DNA from: UBA6059 sp965227155
Lineage (GTDB): Bacteria > Bacteroidota > Bacteroidia > Cytophagales > Cyclobacteriaceae
Assembly: GCA_965227155.1 (NCBI GenBank)
Contig: OZ245731.1
Coordinates: 868,001-932,000 of the forward strand
DNA length: 64,000 bases
Reading direction: 5' to 3'
Below, piece by piece: positions 1 to 9,900 of the stretch (position 1 is its first letter; every line of letters begins with the position of its first letter). The notes beneath the pieces are model-generated. The model had not been told where the DNA came from. It saw only the letters and a program-made list of their open reading frames with translations, and did no database searches. The position numbers were made by a program, and so were the translations under genes.

Positions 1-132
1 TGAAAGGTTGGCAAAATCAACTACAAATACCGGCTCAACCTAAAAGCATCGTTTGTGAGTTATAAGGATGAAAGAAAACTTTCGATACTCTTCCAGAAAC
101 ACTAATTTTCAACTTTCTGAATATTCAAAACT
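1..132. other. window-edge stretch, possible 3' tail of an upstream gene
   Basis: The plus strand holds two short open frames running in from the left edge: one from base 4 to a TAA at 103-105, one from base 3 to a TAA at 63-65. Either could be the end of a gene cut by the window. Neither shows a motif I recognise. The rest is the 5' flank of the M1 peptidase gene. Confidence 0.2.
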
Positions 133-1773
133 ATGGGAAGCAATAAACTACTGGTAATGATATTTTCTGTTTTGCTGACATTTAGCAGTGTGGGTTGGGG
201 TTTTGCAAAAGATGCCTATCCCAAAGACACTACTATTGATGTACAGCATTATGTATTTGAACTGGAGGTGTTTCCTGATGAGCAAAGAATAGAAGGTAAT
301 ACGACCATCGATATTTTATTTACATCGGGCCCTGCTGATGCATTTGCACTGGATCTTGATGACATCAATGATGACCAGACAGGAATGCAAGTGACGGGTG
401 TCTTAAAAAATGGTTCACCAGTAACCTATACCCATGAAAATGATCGGCTGACCATTGAAAGCGGTGCTGCTGCAGGGACAAAAGCCAGCTATACCATCCA
501 ATACAGCGGTAGGCCTTTTGATGGCCTCATCATGAAGCCTAACCAATTTGGTAAAATGGTGGCATTTGGAGATAACTGGCCGGATCGAGCTCGCCATTGG
601 CTGGCCTGTGTAGACCACCCTTCGGATAAAGCCACCATGGAATTTAAAATAACCGGGCCCCGCGATTTCAAGGTTATTGCCAATGGCAGCCTTATTGGTG
701 AAGATCGCCAATCCAAAGGACGCATGCTTACCCACTGGAAAATGGACACCCCCATACCGATGAAAGTGGCTGTATTAGGCATGGCAGAATTTGCCGTGCA
801 GGAAAGTGGCAAAGTGGGCAATGTGCCGGTTACTTCATGGATATACGATGCTGCAGAGCCTGATGGCTTCAGGGACTTTGCCTCCGCACCTGAAATCTTA
901 AACTTTTTTGTGGAATACATAGGCGAATACCCCTACGAAAAGCTGGCCAATGTACAGTCAACCACACGCTATGGGGGCATGGAAAACGCAGGTAATATAT
1001 TTTATGATGAGAGTGTGGTAGATGGCAATGCAGACAATGACAAGCTCCTAGCGCACGAGATTGCCCACCAGTGGTTTGGCAATTCGGTAACAGAAAATGA
1101 CTGGCACCACGTCTGGCTTAGCGAGGGCTTTGCCACTTACCTGACCATGATTTACGTGGAAAACAGCATGGGCATTGATGCCATGAAACAAGATCTGGAA
1201 GCAGCCCGGGATCGGGTGGTAGCATTTTACGAGAAAAATAAAAGACTTGCCGTAGTAGATACCACACTTGCAATCAAGGAGGTACTAAGCCCCTACACCT
1301 ATCAGAAGGCTGCCTGGGTGCTCCACATGCTACGACAAAAAATAGGTGATGCCGCCTTTCATGAACTGATCCGGCAGTATTTCCAAACCTATCGCGATGA
1401 AAATGCCCTCACCGGTGATTTCCAGCAACTGGCGGAGGAAATCAGCGGCATGGATTTGGGTTATTTCTTTGACCGGTGGCTCATGCAGCCCGGTGTGCCT
1501 GATATTCAGTGGCAGTGGCGCCAAAGCAATGCAGGTGATCGCATTTATGTGCGAATCAGCCAAAAGCAAGCACTTGCATTCAATAACCTTAAAATGGATT
1601 TGGCGATTTATTTGCAAAACGAGAAAGAACCTATTCTTGAAACCATTGATGTAGGGTATACAGCCAGAGAATACAGCTACCGGTTGCCGGGAGAAATAGA
1701 CCGTGTAGAATTGGATCCCGACCGAAAAGTGCTTTTCAAAGGACCTTATGTACTCAAAGATCCCGCCAATTAA
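133..1773 (+). CDS. secreted M1 family zinc aminopeptidase
   Basis: This is a gluzincin aminopeptidase that removes N-terminal residues from peptides. A hydrophobic signal peptide covers about residues 5-25, so it is probably periplasmic or secreted. The N-terminal beta domain is followed by the exopeptidase motif GGMEN (281-285, a GAMEN variant). The zinc motif HEIAH is at 308-312, the third ligand is E331 in SEGFATYL, and a candidate catalytic tyrosine is Y390. At 546 residues it is shorter than the ERAP-type enzymes of about 850 residues and lacks their large C-terminal helical domain, as is common for bacterial short forms. Its end overlaps the following acetyltransferase by 26 bases, so the two are probably translated from one message. 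Family assignment is secure; substrate is unknown. Confidence 0.93.
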   Translation: MGSNKLLVMIFSVLLTFSSVGWGFAKDAYPKDTTIDVQHYVFELEVFPDEQRIEGNTTIDILFTSGPADAFALDLDDINDDQTGMQVTGVLKNGSPVTYTHENDRLTIESGAAAGTKASYTIQYSGRPFDGLIMKPNQFGKMVAFGDNWPDRARHWLACVDHPSDKATMEFKITGPRDFKVIANGSLIGEDRQSKGRMLTHWKMDTPIPMKVAVLGMAEFAVQESGKVGNVPVTSWIYDAAEPDGFRDFASAPEILNFFVEYIGEYPYEKLANVQSTTRYGGMENAGNIFYDESVVDGNADNDKLLAHEIAHQWFGNSVTENDWHHVWLSEGFATYLTMIYVENSMGIDAMKQDLEAARDRVVAFYEKNKRLAVVDTTLAIKEVLSPYTYQKAAWVLHMLRQKIGDAAFHELIRQYFQTYRDENALTGDFQQLAEEISGMDLGYFFDRWLMQPGVPDIQWQWRQSNAGDRIYVRISQKQALAFNNLKMDLAIYLQNEKEPILETIDVGYTAREYSYRLPGEIDRVELDPDRKVLFKGPYVLKDPAN

Positions 1774-2206
1774 AATTATAGAAGGCAATGCTGAGCAAGC
1801 GGTGGCAGTAAGCAGGGCTATACCTGAATTTGACGATCCACCGGTATTAAATGACTACAAAAATCGCCTCGAATCTGCTCACCAGGCATTGGTTTTAATT
1901 GCGCTGGTGGAAAATGAGCCTGTTGGGTTTAAAGTTGGCTATACGAGGGACAATGACGGTAGTTTTTATTCCTGGATGGGAGGTGTGTTGCCGGACTTTC
2001 GCCGTATGGGCATAGCGCAAAAACTTGCCGATTCAATGGAAAACTGGGCTGCGAGCCAGGGTTATACAAAGCTCCGTATGAAAACCCGAAACCAACACAG
2101 GCATATGCTGCTTTTTGCCATACGTAATGGGTTTACCATCACGGGGTTTAAGTCCTATCCCAATAATGCAGAATCCAGGATATTACTCGAAAAAGTCCTT
2201 ACCTAA
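1748..2206 (+). CDS. GNAT family N-acetyltransferase
   Basis: This is a 152-residue GNAT fold protein expected to transfer an acetyl group from acetyl-CoA to an amine. The acetyl-CoA binding loop is visible around residues 84-92 (RRMGIAQKL, the Q/RxxGxG/A motif A). A C-terminal segment with RNGFTITGFK is typical of motif B. The ATG lies inside the end of the M1 peptidase gene, which implies coupled translation. It ends 23 bases before the convergent alkaline phosphatase gene. The acceptor substrate cannot be read from the sequence. Confidence 0.85.
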   Translation: MYSKIPPIKIIEGNAEQAVAVSRAIPEFDDPPVLNDYKNRLESAHQALVLIALVENEPVGFKVGYTRDNDGSFYSWMGGVLPDFRRMGIAQKLADSMENWAASQGYTKLRMKTRNQHRHMLLFAIRNGFTITGFKSYPNNAESRILLEKVLT

Positions 2207-2229
2207 GCTATAGGGTTTACAAAGCTGAC

Positions 2230-3447
2230 CTACCTAAACTCTATCAGACCCAGTGCCCTACCCAGTCGCTTAGGCACATCTGTATTATCCATTTTCCCAC
2301 TGAAATAATGCGCATAAGGCCCATAGGCATACAATGGCACTGGCTGCCCTGTATGTCGGGTGGTTGCCCAGTTTAGCTGCACCGCTTTACCTCTGGCCCC
2401 CTCATTAAAGGTGAGTCCTCCTGTTTCATGATCTGCCGTCACCAGTACAATGGTCTGCTGATTTTGTTCGGCAAATTTCAAAGCTACAGCCACCGCATCA
2501 TCAAGCTCTTTGAGGCTTTCGGTGAGGTAATCAGCGTCATTCACATGCCCGCCGGTATCTGTGCCCTCCTGCTCTACCATAAGGAAAAACGGCCCTTTTT
2601 GGCTGAGCTTATCGATGGCCAGCTGTGTCAATACAGATAAATCTGCCATGGCCTCTGAACGTTTGCTGGTCACATCGTCAGGCACATTATCAAACAGCAC
2701 CATATTTAACGAGTCATTCAACTCGGCAAAGTCTCTTCGATCTTTAATGACGGTATACCCCAGGTTCTTTTGAGCATATTTATCAATGGCCATTTTTTGA
2801 GTAGGATAAATACCTTCAAATCCTGCCCGACCACCGGCCAGAAAGTTGATTTTCTTGGCCGCCATCTGCATAGCAATTTCATGTTGCATACCCCTGTCAG
2901 GCACATGGGTGGCGAAGGAAGCAGGGGTAGCATCGGTAATAGCACTCGTGGTGATAAGTCCGGTGGACCAGCCCCGCTTTTGGAGGGCCTCCAATATTGT
3001 TGGGGCCACTACACTATCGGGTGTCATGCCCACCATGCCATTTCGTGTTTTTTTGCCGGTGGCCAAAGCAGTAGCTCCTGCAGCAGAATCGGTTATCAGC
3101 TCATCATCAGCGGGCTTGGTTTCTACCAATCCAAAAAACGGCAACCGCTCCATCTCCAACCGACCATTTATGCCCTTATATCTGTAGCGGGTAAGTTCCA
3201 CCTGGTTAATGCCCATTCCATCACCAATCAAAATAATTACATTTTGGATGGTAGTATCCTCCACAACGGGATATGGCGATGGTGTTTGTCCTACCTCTTC
3301 AGTGATTGGGAATGGAGCACCGGCCTTTTCAGAAACAAACCTGAAGCCCTGCGACTCGATGAAAAAATAAACAATGATAGCGCCTGTAATTACGCTCAAC
3401 AATAAGAACCCCAGTATTTTCAGTAAAATTTTTAATGGCTTTGGCAT
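2230..3447 (-). CDS. membrane-anchored alkaline phosphatase family protein
   Basis: This is a metal-dependent phosphomonoesterase of the PhoA superfamily. Residues 6-30 form one hydrophobic segment followed by a soluble domain, so it is probably tethered to the inner membrane facing the periplasm rather than cleaved free. The first metal aspartate lies in GDGMG (D76). The nucleophile is S121 in TDSAAGATA. Further metal ligands are E294/D297/H301, D339-H340 in TADHETGG, and H365 in TRHTG. All catalytic positions appear intact. The gene diverges from the M61 peptidase across 105 bases and converges with the GNAT gene. Length (405 aa) is slightly below the E. coli enzyme. Confidence 0.92.
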   Translation of the reverse strand: MPKPLKILLKILGFLLLSVITGAIIVYFFIESQGFRFVSEKAGAPFPITEEVGQTPSPYPVVEDTTIQNVIILIGDGMGINQVELTRYRYKGINGRLEMERLPFFGLVETKPADDELITDSAAGATALATGKKTRNGMVGMTPDSVVAPTILEALQKRGWSTGLITTSAITDATPASFATHVPDRGMQHEIAMQMAAKKINFLAGGRAGFEGIYPTQKMAIDKYAQKNLGYTVIKDRRDFAELNDSLNMVLFDNVPDDVTSKRSEAMADLSVLTQLAIDKLSQKGPFFLMVEQEGTDTGGHVNDADYLTESLKELDDAVAVALKFAEQNQQTIVLVTADHETGGLTFNEGARGKAVQLNWATTRHTGQPVPLYAYGPYAHYFSGKMDNTDVPKRLGRALGLIEFR

Positions 3448-3552
3448 GACAGATGAGAGATGAAATGTTTTTTACGTTTAGATGTTCTTTTTAATAGATT
3501 GCCCGTTTATTAGGTAATTGACACACTCAAAATTATAAATCACAACACATAT

Positions 3553-5406
3553 ATGTCAGCAGTTTTTCGCAGCTTTTACCTGATTGTTTTCATGTTTTCT
3601 GTTATTGTCCCTCTATTCGGACAAGGAGAGCAAACACAGTATAGGGTTTTAATAGATTTAAATGCTCCTGAAAATGATCAATTGCAGGTTATAATCAATA
3701 CTCCGCCTGTAGATAAGGACCAGATAGAATTTCAAATTCCTAAAATGGTGCCTGGTACCTATTCCATTTATGATTTTGGGAGGTTTATCAATCGATTTGA
3801 AGCCTACAACCTTGATGGGGAAAAAATGGTGGTGGATAGCCTCACACCCAACCGAAGAAGAATTAATGACGCCTCTACGCTGGCAGAAATCCGCTATTGG
3901 GTTGAAGATTCTTACGACACTGATAAACCTAACTTCATTTTTGAGCCTGCAGGCACAAGCATCCAGGCTGATACGGCCTTTGTGCTTAACACCTATGGCT
4001 TTATCGGCTACCTGGAAGGCATGAAAGAGCGTGCCTATGAAATAACTATCAAAAGGCCTGCCTATATGTTTGGCGCTACTGCACTTGAAAAAGTTGTGAA
4101 TGATAGCTTGCGCGACATATATGTAGCACCTGGCTACTTCGAACTGGCAGACTCGCCAATCCTGTATTGCAGGCCTGATACGGCGACCCTTAATGTGGGT
4201 GGCGCAGAAATCCTTGTCTCTGTGTATTCTCCAAAAAAAATGCTGACCGCCGATTTTGTGATGAGCAATGTGGAGGAAATCCTGAATGCTACCAAATCAT
4301 ATCTGGGGGGTGAGCTACCTGTCGATCGCTATGCTTTTCTGATCTATCTGCTCGATGGACCAAGTGGCTCGGGTGGTTATGGTGCACTGGAGCACTCCTA
4401 TTCATCGCTGTATTCTTTGCCTGAATTCAATCCTGCATTTCTGGCTCAGACAATCCGCGATGTGGCTGCCCATGAGTTTTTACACATCATCACTCCGCTC
4501 AACATCCATGCCGAGCAGATCGGCAACTTCGACTTTATCAATCCCGAAATGTCTATCCACCTATGGCTCTATGAAGGTGTCACTGAATATTTTGCCGGAA
4601 ACATCCAGGTCAGGGAAGGACTGATGTCAGTAGCCAGCTATCTGTCGGTACTCAAGGGAAAAATTGAAGCTTCCAAAAAATACAACGATACCCTCCCATT
4701 CACTGAATTGAGCCGGTTAGCCTTGGGCGAACATGAGGATCAATACCAAAACGTATATCAAAAAGGGGCTCTTATAGGTATGGCTCTGGATATTAAACTT
4801 CTGGAATGGTCTGACGGCAAGTATAACCTAGAGATGCTTATGGATGACCTGGCAGACATCTATGGCAAAGACAGGAGCTTTAAGGACGAAGAGTTATTCG
4901 ATGAAATAGCATCAATCACAGACCCATCTATCAAGGATTTCCTGGATACCTATGTTGCAGGGAGCAGTCCTCTTCCGTATCGTGATTTGTTTGATATTGT
5001 GGGGATTGAATTCTCCAGACCTGAGATGGTAAAAACGATCAGCCTGGGCAATGTGAACTTTACGCTAAACCCGGAAACAGAGCGCTTTGTGGTGGCCAAT
5101 GAAATAGGTATGGATGCTTTTGGCAGGGCTGTTGGCTATCAGGAAGGTGATGAAATCCTTAGTCTCAACAAACAGGAGGTAGATTTCAACAACTATCTTG
5201 AGATTTTTGAGGACTTCAAAGCCAATACAGCTCCTGGCGATAAGGTGAAGATTACAGTGCTGAGGGATAAAAACGGGAAGCTTAAAAAAACAAAGCTGAA
5301 AGCCAGGGCGATAGAGGTGGAAAATAAAACTGATTTTGAATTAAAACTGATGGGTGCGCCATCACCACAACAGCAAAAATTAAGGAACGCCTGGTTGGGC
5401 AAATAA
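3553..5406 (+). CDS. secreted M61 family peptidase with C-terminal PDZ domain
   Basis: This is a glycyl-aminopeptidase-type metalloprotease. A signal peptide ends near residue 24. An N-terminal beta domain (about 30-200) precedes the catalytic domain with zinc motif HEFLH at 307-311; the third ligand is in LYEGVTEYF (E341, with E345 also possible). A PDZ-like domain lies at about 510-590. Length (617 aa) is normal for the family. It is monocistronic: it diverges from the phosphatase gene and is followed by 200 bases without a convincing gene. It adds to the set of secreted exopeptidases in this window. Confidence 0.92.
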   Translation: MSAVFRSFYLIVFMFSVIVPLFGQGEQTQYRVLIDLNAPENDQLQVIINTPPVDKDQIEFQIPKMVPGTYSIYDFGRFINRFEAYNLDGEKMVVDSLTPNRRRINDASTLAEIRYWVEDSYDTDKPNFIFEPAGTSIQADTAFVLNTYGFIGYLEGMKERAYEITIKRPAYMFGATALEKVVNDSLRDIYVAPGYFELADSPILYCRPDTATLNVGGAEILVSVYSPKKMLTADFVMSNVEEILNATKSYLGGELPVDRYAFLIYLLDGPSGSGGYGALEHSYSSLYSLPEFNPAFLAQTIRDVAAHEFLHIITPLNIHAEQIGNFDFINPEMSIHLWLYEGVTEYFAGNIQVREGLMSVASYLSVLKGKIEASKKYNDTLPFTELSRLALGEHEDQYQNVYQKGALIGMALDIKLLEWSDGKYNLEMLMDDLADIYGKDRSFKDEELFDEIASITDPSIKDFLDTYVAGSSPLPYRDLFDIVGIEFSRPEMVKTISLGNVNFTLNPETERFVVANEIGMDAFGRAVGYQEGDEILSLNKQEVDFNNYLEIFEDFKANTAPGDKVKITVLRDKNGKLKKTKLKARAIEVENKTDFELKLMGAPSPQQQKLRNAWLGK

Positions 5407-5607
5407 TACCCGGTATTATCCAATTGCTTATCTTATGCTTACTTTCGTCCTTACTGGTGGAAACACCAACAAGCTGATTTTTAGTCGATCGTAATAAGAC
5501 GCATAATGGCAGCAAAGCTTGTAAAAAAGTAAACCCTACTGAAAGCCGGGTTTATGTTGGGATTTTATGGCGCAACACTTATACGTTTTAGCTGGCACAC
5601 TTTCATA

Positions 5608-5991
5608 TCAAGATGCTTCTAAAATGTATGGGTTTGTCATTGTTCTGTTACCAAACCTTCTGAGTAAAGCGGCTTCATTGTTTTTATCCAGTTTCTCTTT
5701 TTCAATAATCTCCTGAATCATCGGCTGTTTTAAACCTGGTATTCGTGTTTTAAAAAATGGCCATAACTCTTCAGACTTATAGGTTTTGTTCAAATCTGAA
5801 AAACCAGTTAGTCTTCTGTATTCATTTTGGTTTTTAAATTCATCTGAATAATAAAATTTCCAGTAACCATTTTCAGTTTCCAAATAGCCAACAGGTATAT
5901 CATCTATTTTTAAGATAAACCTAAAAGTATGTGATTGATCCACTGCAAAATAATCATCACTTTTACTAAATAGTTTTCTCCACAAACTCAT
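5608..5991 (-). CDS. stand-alone HipA N-terminal (subdomain 1, HipS-like) protein
   Basis: This 127-residue protein resembles the N-terminal domain of HipA kinases: a small beta region (about 20-50) and then the SEELWPFFKTRIPG segment (about 74-87), close to the LWPFF motif of that family. It ends at the RFGNRTMTNPYIL segment, where full-length HipA continues into the kinase core. Its ATG overlaps the stop of the HipA-like kinase gene by 4 bases, so it is translationally coupled as the last gene of the operon. In characterised HipBST systems the separate HipS domain modulates the HipT kinase; a similar role here is inference. The order (kinase first, then this domain) differs from the hipB-hipS-hipT order I know. 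No DNA-binding domain is present. Confidence 0.75.
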   Translation of the reverse strand: MSLWRKLFSKSDDYFAVDQSHTFRFILKIDDIPVGYLETENGYWKFYYSDEFKNQNEYRRLTGFSDLNKTYKSEELWPFFKTRIPGLKQPMIQEIIEKEKLDKNNEAALLRRFGNRTMTNPYILEAS

Positions 5992-6980
5992 AACTGCCTC
6001 CTTATTTTTAAGAATCTATGTCTTAAAATTCTTACCATCAAATCAACACGCTCTTTGTCGAATAACGCTGAAACGGTATCTGTAAGTTTCTGCAAAGATA
6101 ATTGTTCTTTTTGCTCATTTACCAAATTCAAAATTGTAGACTTATAAGAATGATCTTCAGCCAGGTGGCTAATTAGCTCAAAATGATTAGCATTGGTATT
6201 GTCACTAAAGCTAAACCTTGGTTTTGATTTATTACAATACCCTTCAATAAAGGAGGGGTCTGTAAGGGACTGCTTATAAAGCCTCTTGACTTCTTTTTCC
6301 CCAAGGTTCCAAAGCAAACCTCTGGCACTATCATAAATAGGGGCAAATTCTACTGACTGTTCAGTATTCCTTCTTGTATCTCCAATTACACCCCAATTAT
6401 AAAAATGACGATCATTATTACCAACAATGGCATCAAAGGTTATCAATTGGACCAAATTGTGGAGGATACTTTTAGCTTCCTCTTCGTAAACATGGTGAAT
6501 GGCATTTTCTACCTCATCGAAAGTGAAAAATTCCCGCCGGGTTCTACGATCTTTATTGACTTGCTCTACAAAAATCTTATCCTCAAAATATTCTGCCAGT
6601 ATTTCTGTTCCATGAATTAATCTTTTGCCTGGTCTAATAAAGTCTTTACTTAAAAATCTAATCTGACCATTGGCTACTACAAGCTTGGTTTCATTCATTT
6701 TAAGTCCCAGAGCTTCACCGATCTTATTGATGGCAAATTCTACCACAGATTCGTGAGGGTAAGATTTACTTCCAAATTTAGCATAATATCCATCCCACAA
6801 TTTAGGGTTAGACTTTCTTGGACAGTTTTTGAAATAGAAATAAGCTTTGATGTATTGTTTTGGTGCATCTCCATCAAGCGTAACTGGCAATGCCTTGTAA
6901 TTACCCGCTTTCAAGTGATCAATTTTTTGAAAGTTGACAGCCCCGGATAACTGTTTGAAAGATTCTTTTCTCAACTTCAC
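5988..6980 (-). CDS. HipA/HipT-like serine-threonine kinase without its N-terminal domain
   Basis: The protein carries the HipA kinase core. A likely ATP-binding lysine lies in YYAKFG and its glutamate partner in PHESVVEF (about residues 65-80). The catalytic loop is NNDRHFYNWG (D190, N195 from the GTG start). The metal-binding aspartate is D217 in APIYDSARG. There is no ATG start: a GTG at 6980 sits one base after the stop of the R-M gene, and a TTG at 6998 would overlap it. Either way it is co-translated with the type IIG enzyme upstream and overlaps the HipS-like gene downstream. Coding sequence is AT-rich (33% GC in a hand-counted 60-base sample at 6541). Its target is unknown; known HipA family members phosphorylate aminoacyl-tRNA synthetases. 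Confidence 0.82.
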   Translation of the reverse strand: MKLRKESFKQLSGAVNFQKIDHLKAGNYKALPVTLDGDAPKQYIKAYFYFKNCPRKSNPKLWDGYYAKFGSKSYPHESVVEFAINKIGEALGLKMNETKLVVANGQIRFLSKDFIRPGKRLIHGTEILAEYFEDKIFVEQVNKDRRTRREFFTFDEVENAIHHVYEEEAKSILHNLVQLITFDAIVGNNDRHFYNWGVIGDTRRNTEQSVEFAPIYDSARGLLWNLGEKEVKRLYKQSLTDPSFIEGYCNKSKPRFSFSDNTNANHFELISHLAEDHSYKSTILNLVNEQKEQLSLQKLTDTVSALFDKERVDLMVRILRHRFLKIRRQL

Positions 6981-6981
6981 C

Positions 6982-9900
6982 TTAACCCCCTTCCACAATC
7001 TTGATCTCCTCCTCCGTCAACCCATACAACTCATACACCAATTGGTCGATTTTACTGATTTTATGGTCAATTTCTGTATTAGGGTCTTTTCTTTTAGTAT
7101 CAAGAATTTCATTAACCATTTTAGAAATTTGATTTTCAATTTGTGATGGTATGTTTCGAGGAATTGGCAACTTCTTAAATTCTGCAACTCTTATTTTTGG
7201 AAACAAATCATCGAATTCATTTTTCTCATATCTGAAAAGCCAAACAAGTAATTTAGATGCTAGAATTCCTAAAGTAAACACCACATTGACTTCTTCCTTT
7301 GGCTTAGCAATGTAGAGACTCCTATCATTTATGAAATCCTCATCTAAAACCGTGCAAATAAATCTTTCGCCAATTATCTCTCGAAATAGAATTCTTTTAC
7401 CTTCAAAGAACTTCTTTTCCCGGGGAGCAGCAAGCCAATCACCGTAACTAATAAAATGTTTGTTGTCCCATTGAATCTGAAAAGTGCCCACATGTTTACC
7501 TCGAAGTTCAGGGACAAATGTCTTATCTTTTTTATGGTCAGAATGATACGCTTTTGACTTAATTACTTCTTTACTTTGACCAGTATATTTATCATATGGA
7601 TTGACACCTCTTGTAATGTCAAAATATGATTCTAAATAGACACTCTTACTTCTAACCCTTCTTAGCAATTTCCTGATTTCTGGACTTACTTCAACATCAA
7701 GAACTAGTCCTTCATTTTCAAGGAATGAATCTGATTTCATTGTATGCTTAAAGCGATATCCCTGATCAAAAAATTCCCATACATCTACATCACTTTTTCT
7801 ATTATCATTTTCTGCAATAAAAATTAGTGTGTCGACTTGCGCCTCCTCAAAGGCACTTGATATATTCGGGTTAATCGATATTATTGTGGCTTTATTTAAG
7901 ATAAAATCTCTCGTCTTTTCCATCTTCAAATTTTTTAACCAAGAATTTGGAGTGATCATCGAGATACTTGAGCCATTAGAACCTATTCTAACTGACAACT
8001 CCATAAAAAATGGATATAAGTCAAGTTGATACTCTGCTGTAGAATAATTATCTCTAAAATAATTATGAGAATCTCTAAACGATGATCCTGTAACATAAGG
8101 CGGATTCCCAATCACTACATCAAAGCCCAAGAAATTCCCCTTATCGTCAAGCACCTCAGGAAATTCAAACCGCCATTCAAAGGCATCTTCATAGATCTTA
8201 TTGTTCTTGATCTCGTCAATTTCCTTTTCCAGCTTATCCAGTGCTTTGGTTTTGGTTTCCACATCCTTTTCCCATTGCTTCTTTTCCCTGGCTCCCATAT
8301 CAAACAAACTGGTCTGTGTGGTGAGCTTGGTGATCTCATCCTTTAGCCTTTTCGCTTTTACCCATCTTTTATCCTTCTTACTAATCTCCGTTTCAAAATC
8401 GCTTTTGATGCTGTCAATCAATCGCTCAAACTGCCGCTTATCTTCTTTTTTGGTAGCATTCTTATAGTTAGACACTGCATTGCGGTAGGTATCTATGTCC
8501 CAGCGGGAGGCCGCCCCCGTCCTCTTTTTCAAAGCATCGCTGATGTCCACATCCAAATCAAAGCGGCTAATGAGCGAGTTTCCTGTCTTGATGTTGATGT
8601 CAATATTGGGAAGCGTCTCTAGTTCTTCCTCGTTTTTGTAGTAGGCATTCTTCAGCAGCTCTATCCATAGCCTGAGTCTACAGATCTTTACAGAGTTGGC
8701 GTTGATATCTACTCCGAAAAGGCAGTTTTCTATGATGGTCTGCTTTTCGTGAAACAGGGTTTCCTGCACGCGCTGTTTCTCTTTATTTCCTATGGCATAC
8801 TGAAAAAGTTCCCCTTCAGATTCTACGATCAGCTCATCATTCTCGATGGTCACTTCATAGTCACGCAGGGTTTTCCCGTCCCGGTCCAGCAGGATTTTCA
8901 GCTCAGACTTGATGGCGATGATCTCATTGAGCGCGGAAACCAGGAAATGCCCTGAACCCACCGCCGGATCACAAATTTTCAGGCTATTGATGATTTCGTT
9001 TGCCTCTCGCTTGTCATCAATTTTATCATAGAGCTGATCAAAGGATTCCAGCTTCCAGCCTTTATGCTCATTAAACTTTTGGACTACCGCCCGGCGGATC
9101 GTCTCCCGGCACATGTACATAGTGATAAACCCCGGGGTATAAAAGGAACCGTCTTTATAGCCATTGATTTTCTCGAAGATCAACCCCAGCACAGAGGCAT
9201 TGATCAGTGATTTATTTTCTTCCTGTATTTCTTCTTTGCCTTCACTGCTAAAGTCATAAGCCTCTAAAAAGCGGAACAGGTACTCCAGCGCATCCATTTT
9301 TCCGGAGAGCGGCCTGCCATTTGCATCTTTAAGCACCGTTCTTGAATACAACTCATGCTCAAGGTTATTATTGAGCATAGTCACAGTCATCACCTCTTCT
9401 AATCGGGTAGGCTCAAACAGGGAACTATTGAGGTAGGGTACCTTTGAGTATTTCTCCTTGTATCGGTCCGAGCGGTCCTTCATGCGCCGGGCCAGCACAC
9501 CAAAGAAGAGGCTTTCCAGTGCATCGTAATTGGGTACCGTTTTGATATCAAGAAATCGATAAGCCTGATCGCCTTTGTGGTAGGTAACCAGCTGTGACTC
9601 CATCAGCTTGAGGAAAAGGATCCGGTTGATCCAGGTGATACACAGTTCCAGCGCAACCGCATATAACCGCGCCTCCTGGGTATCACCAAAATGCGAAGGC
9701 CGATCTAACCCATTTAACCGGTCGCGCTCATCCATGGTGATGATGGCGTTCTCCAAAAATGACCCCTCTATGCGTTTACCTTCTGCTTTGCGCTGGATGA
9801 CCTTTTTGCCTTTCTGCTTTGCTTCTTCCAACCCAATAATGTGGAGCAGTTCGTGGTAGAATTGCTTGTTGAGGCTGTTGCTGTCATTAGCAAAGGGCTT

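Noticed and set aside
5410..5430. Hairpin ATAATAC-CCG-GTATTAT after the M61 gene as a terminator
   Set aside because: The stem is AT-rich and only 7 bp, without a following T tract.
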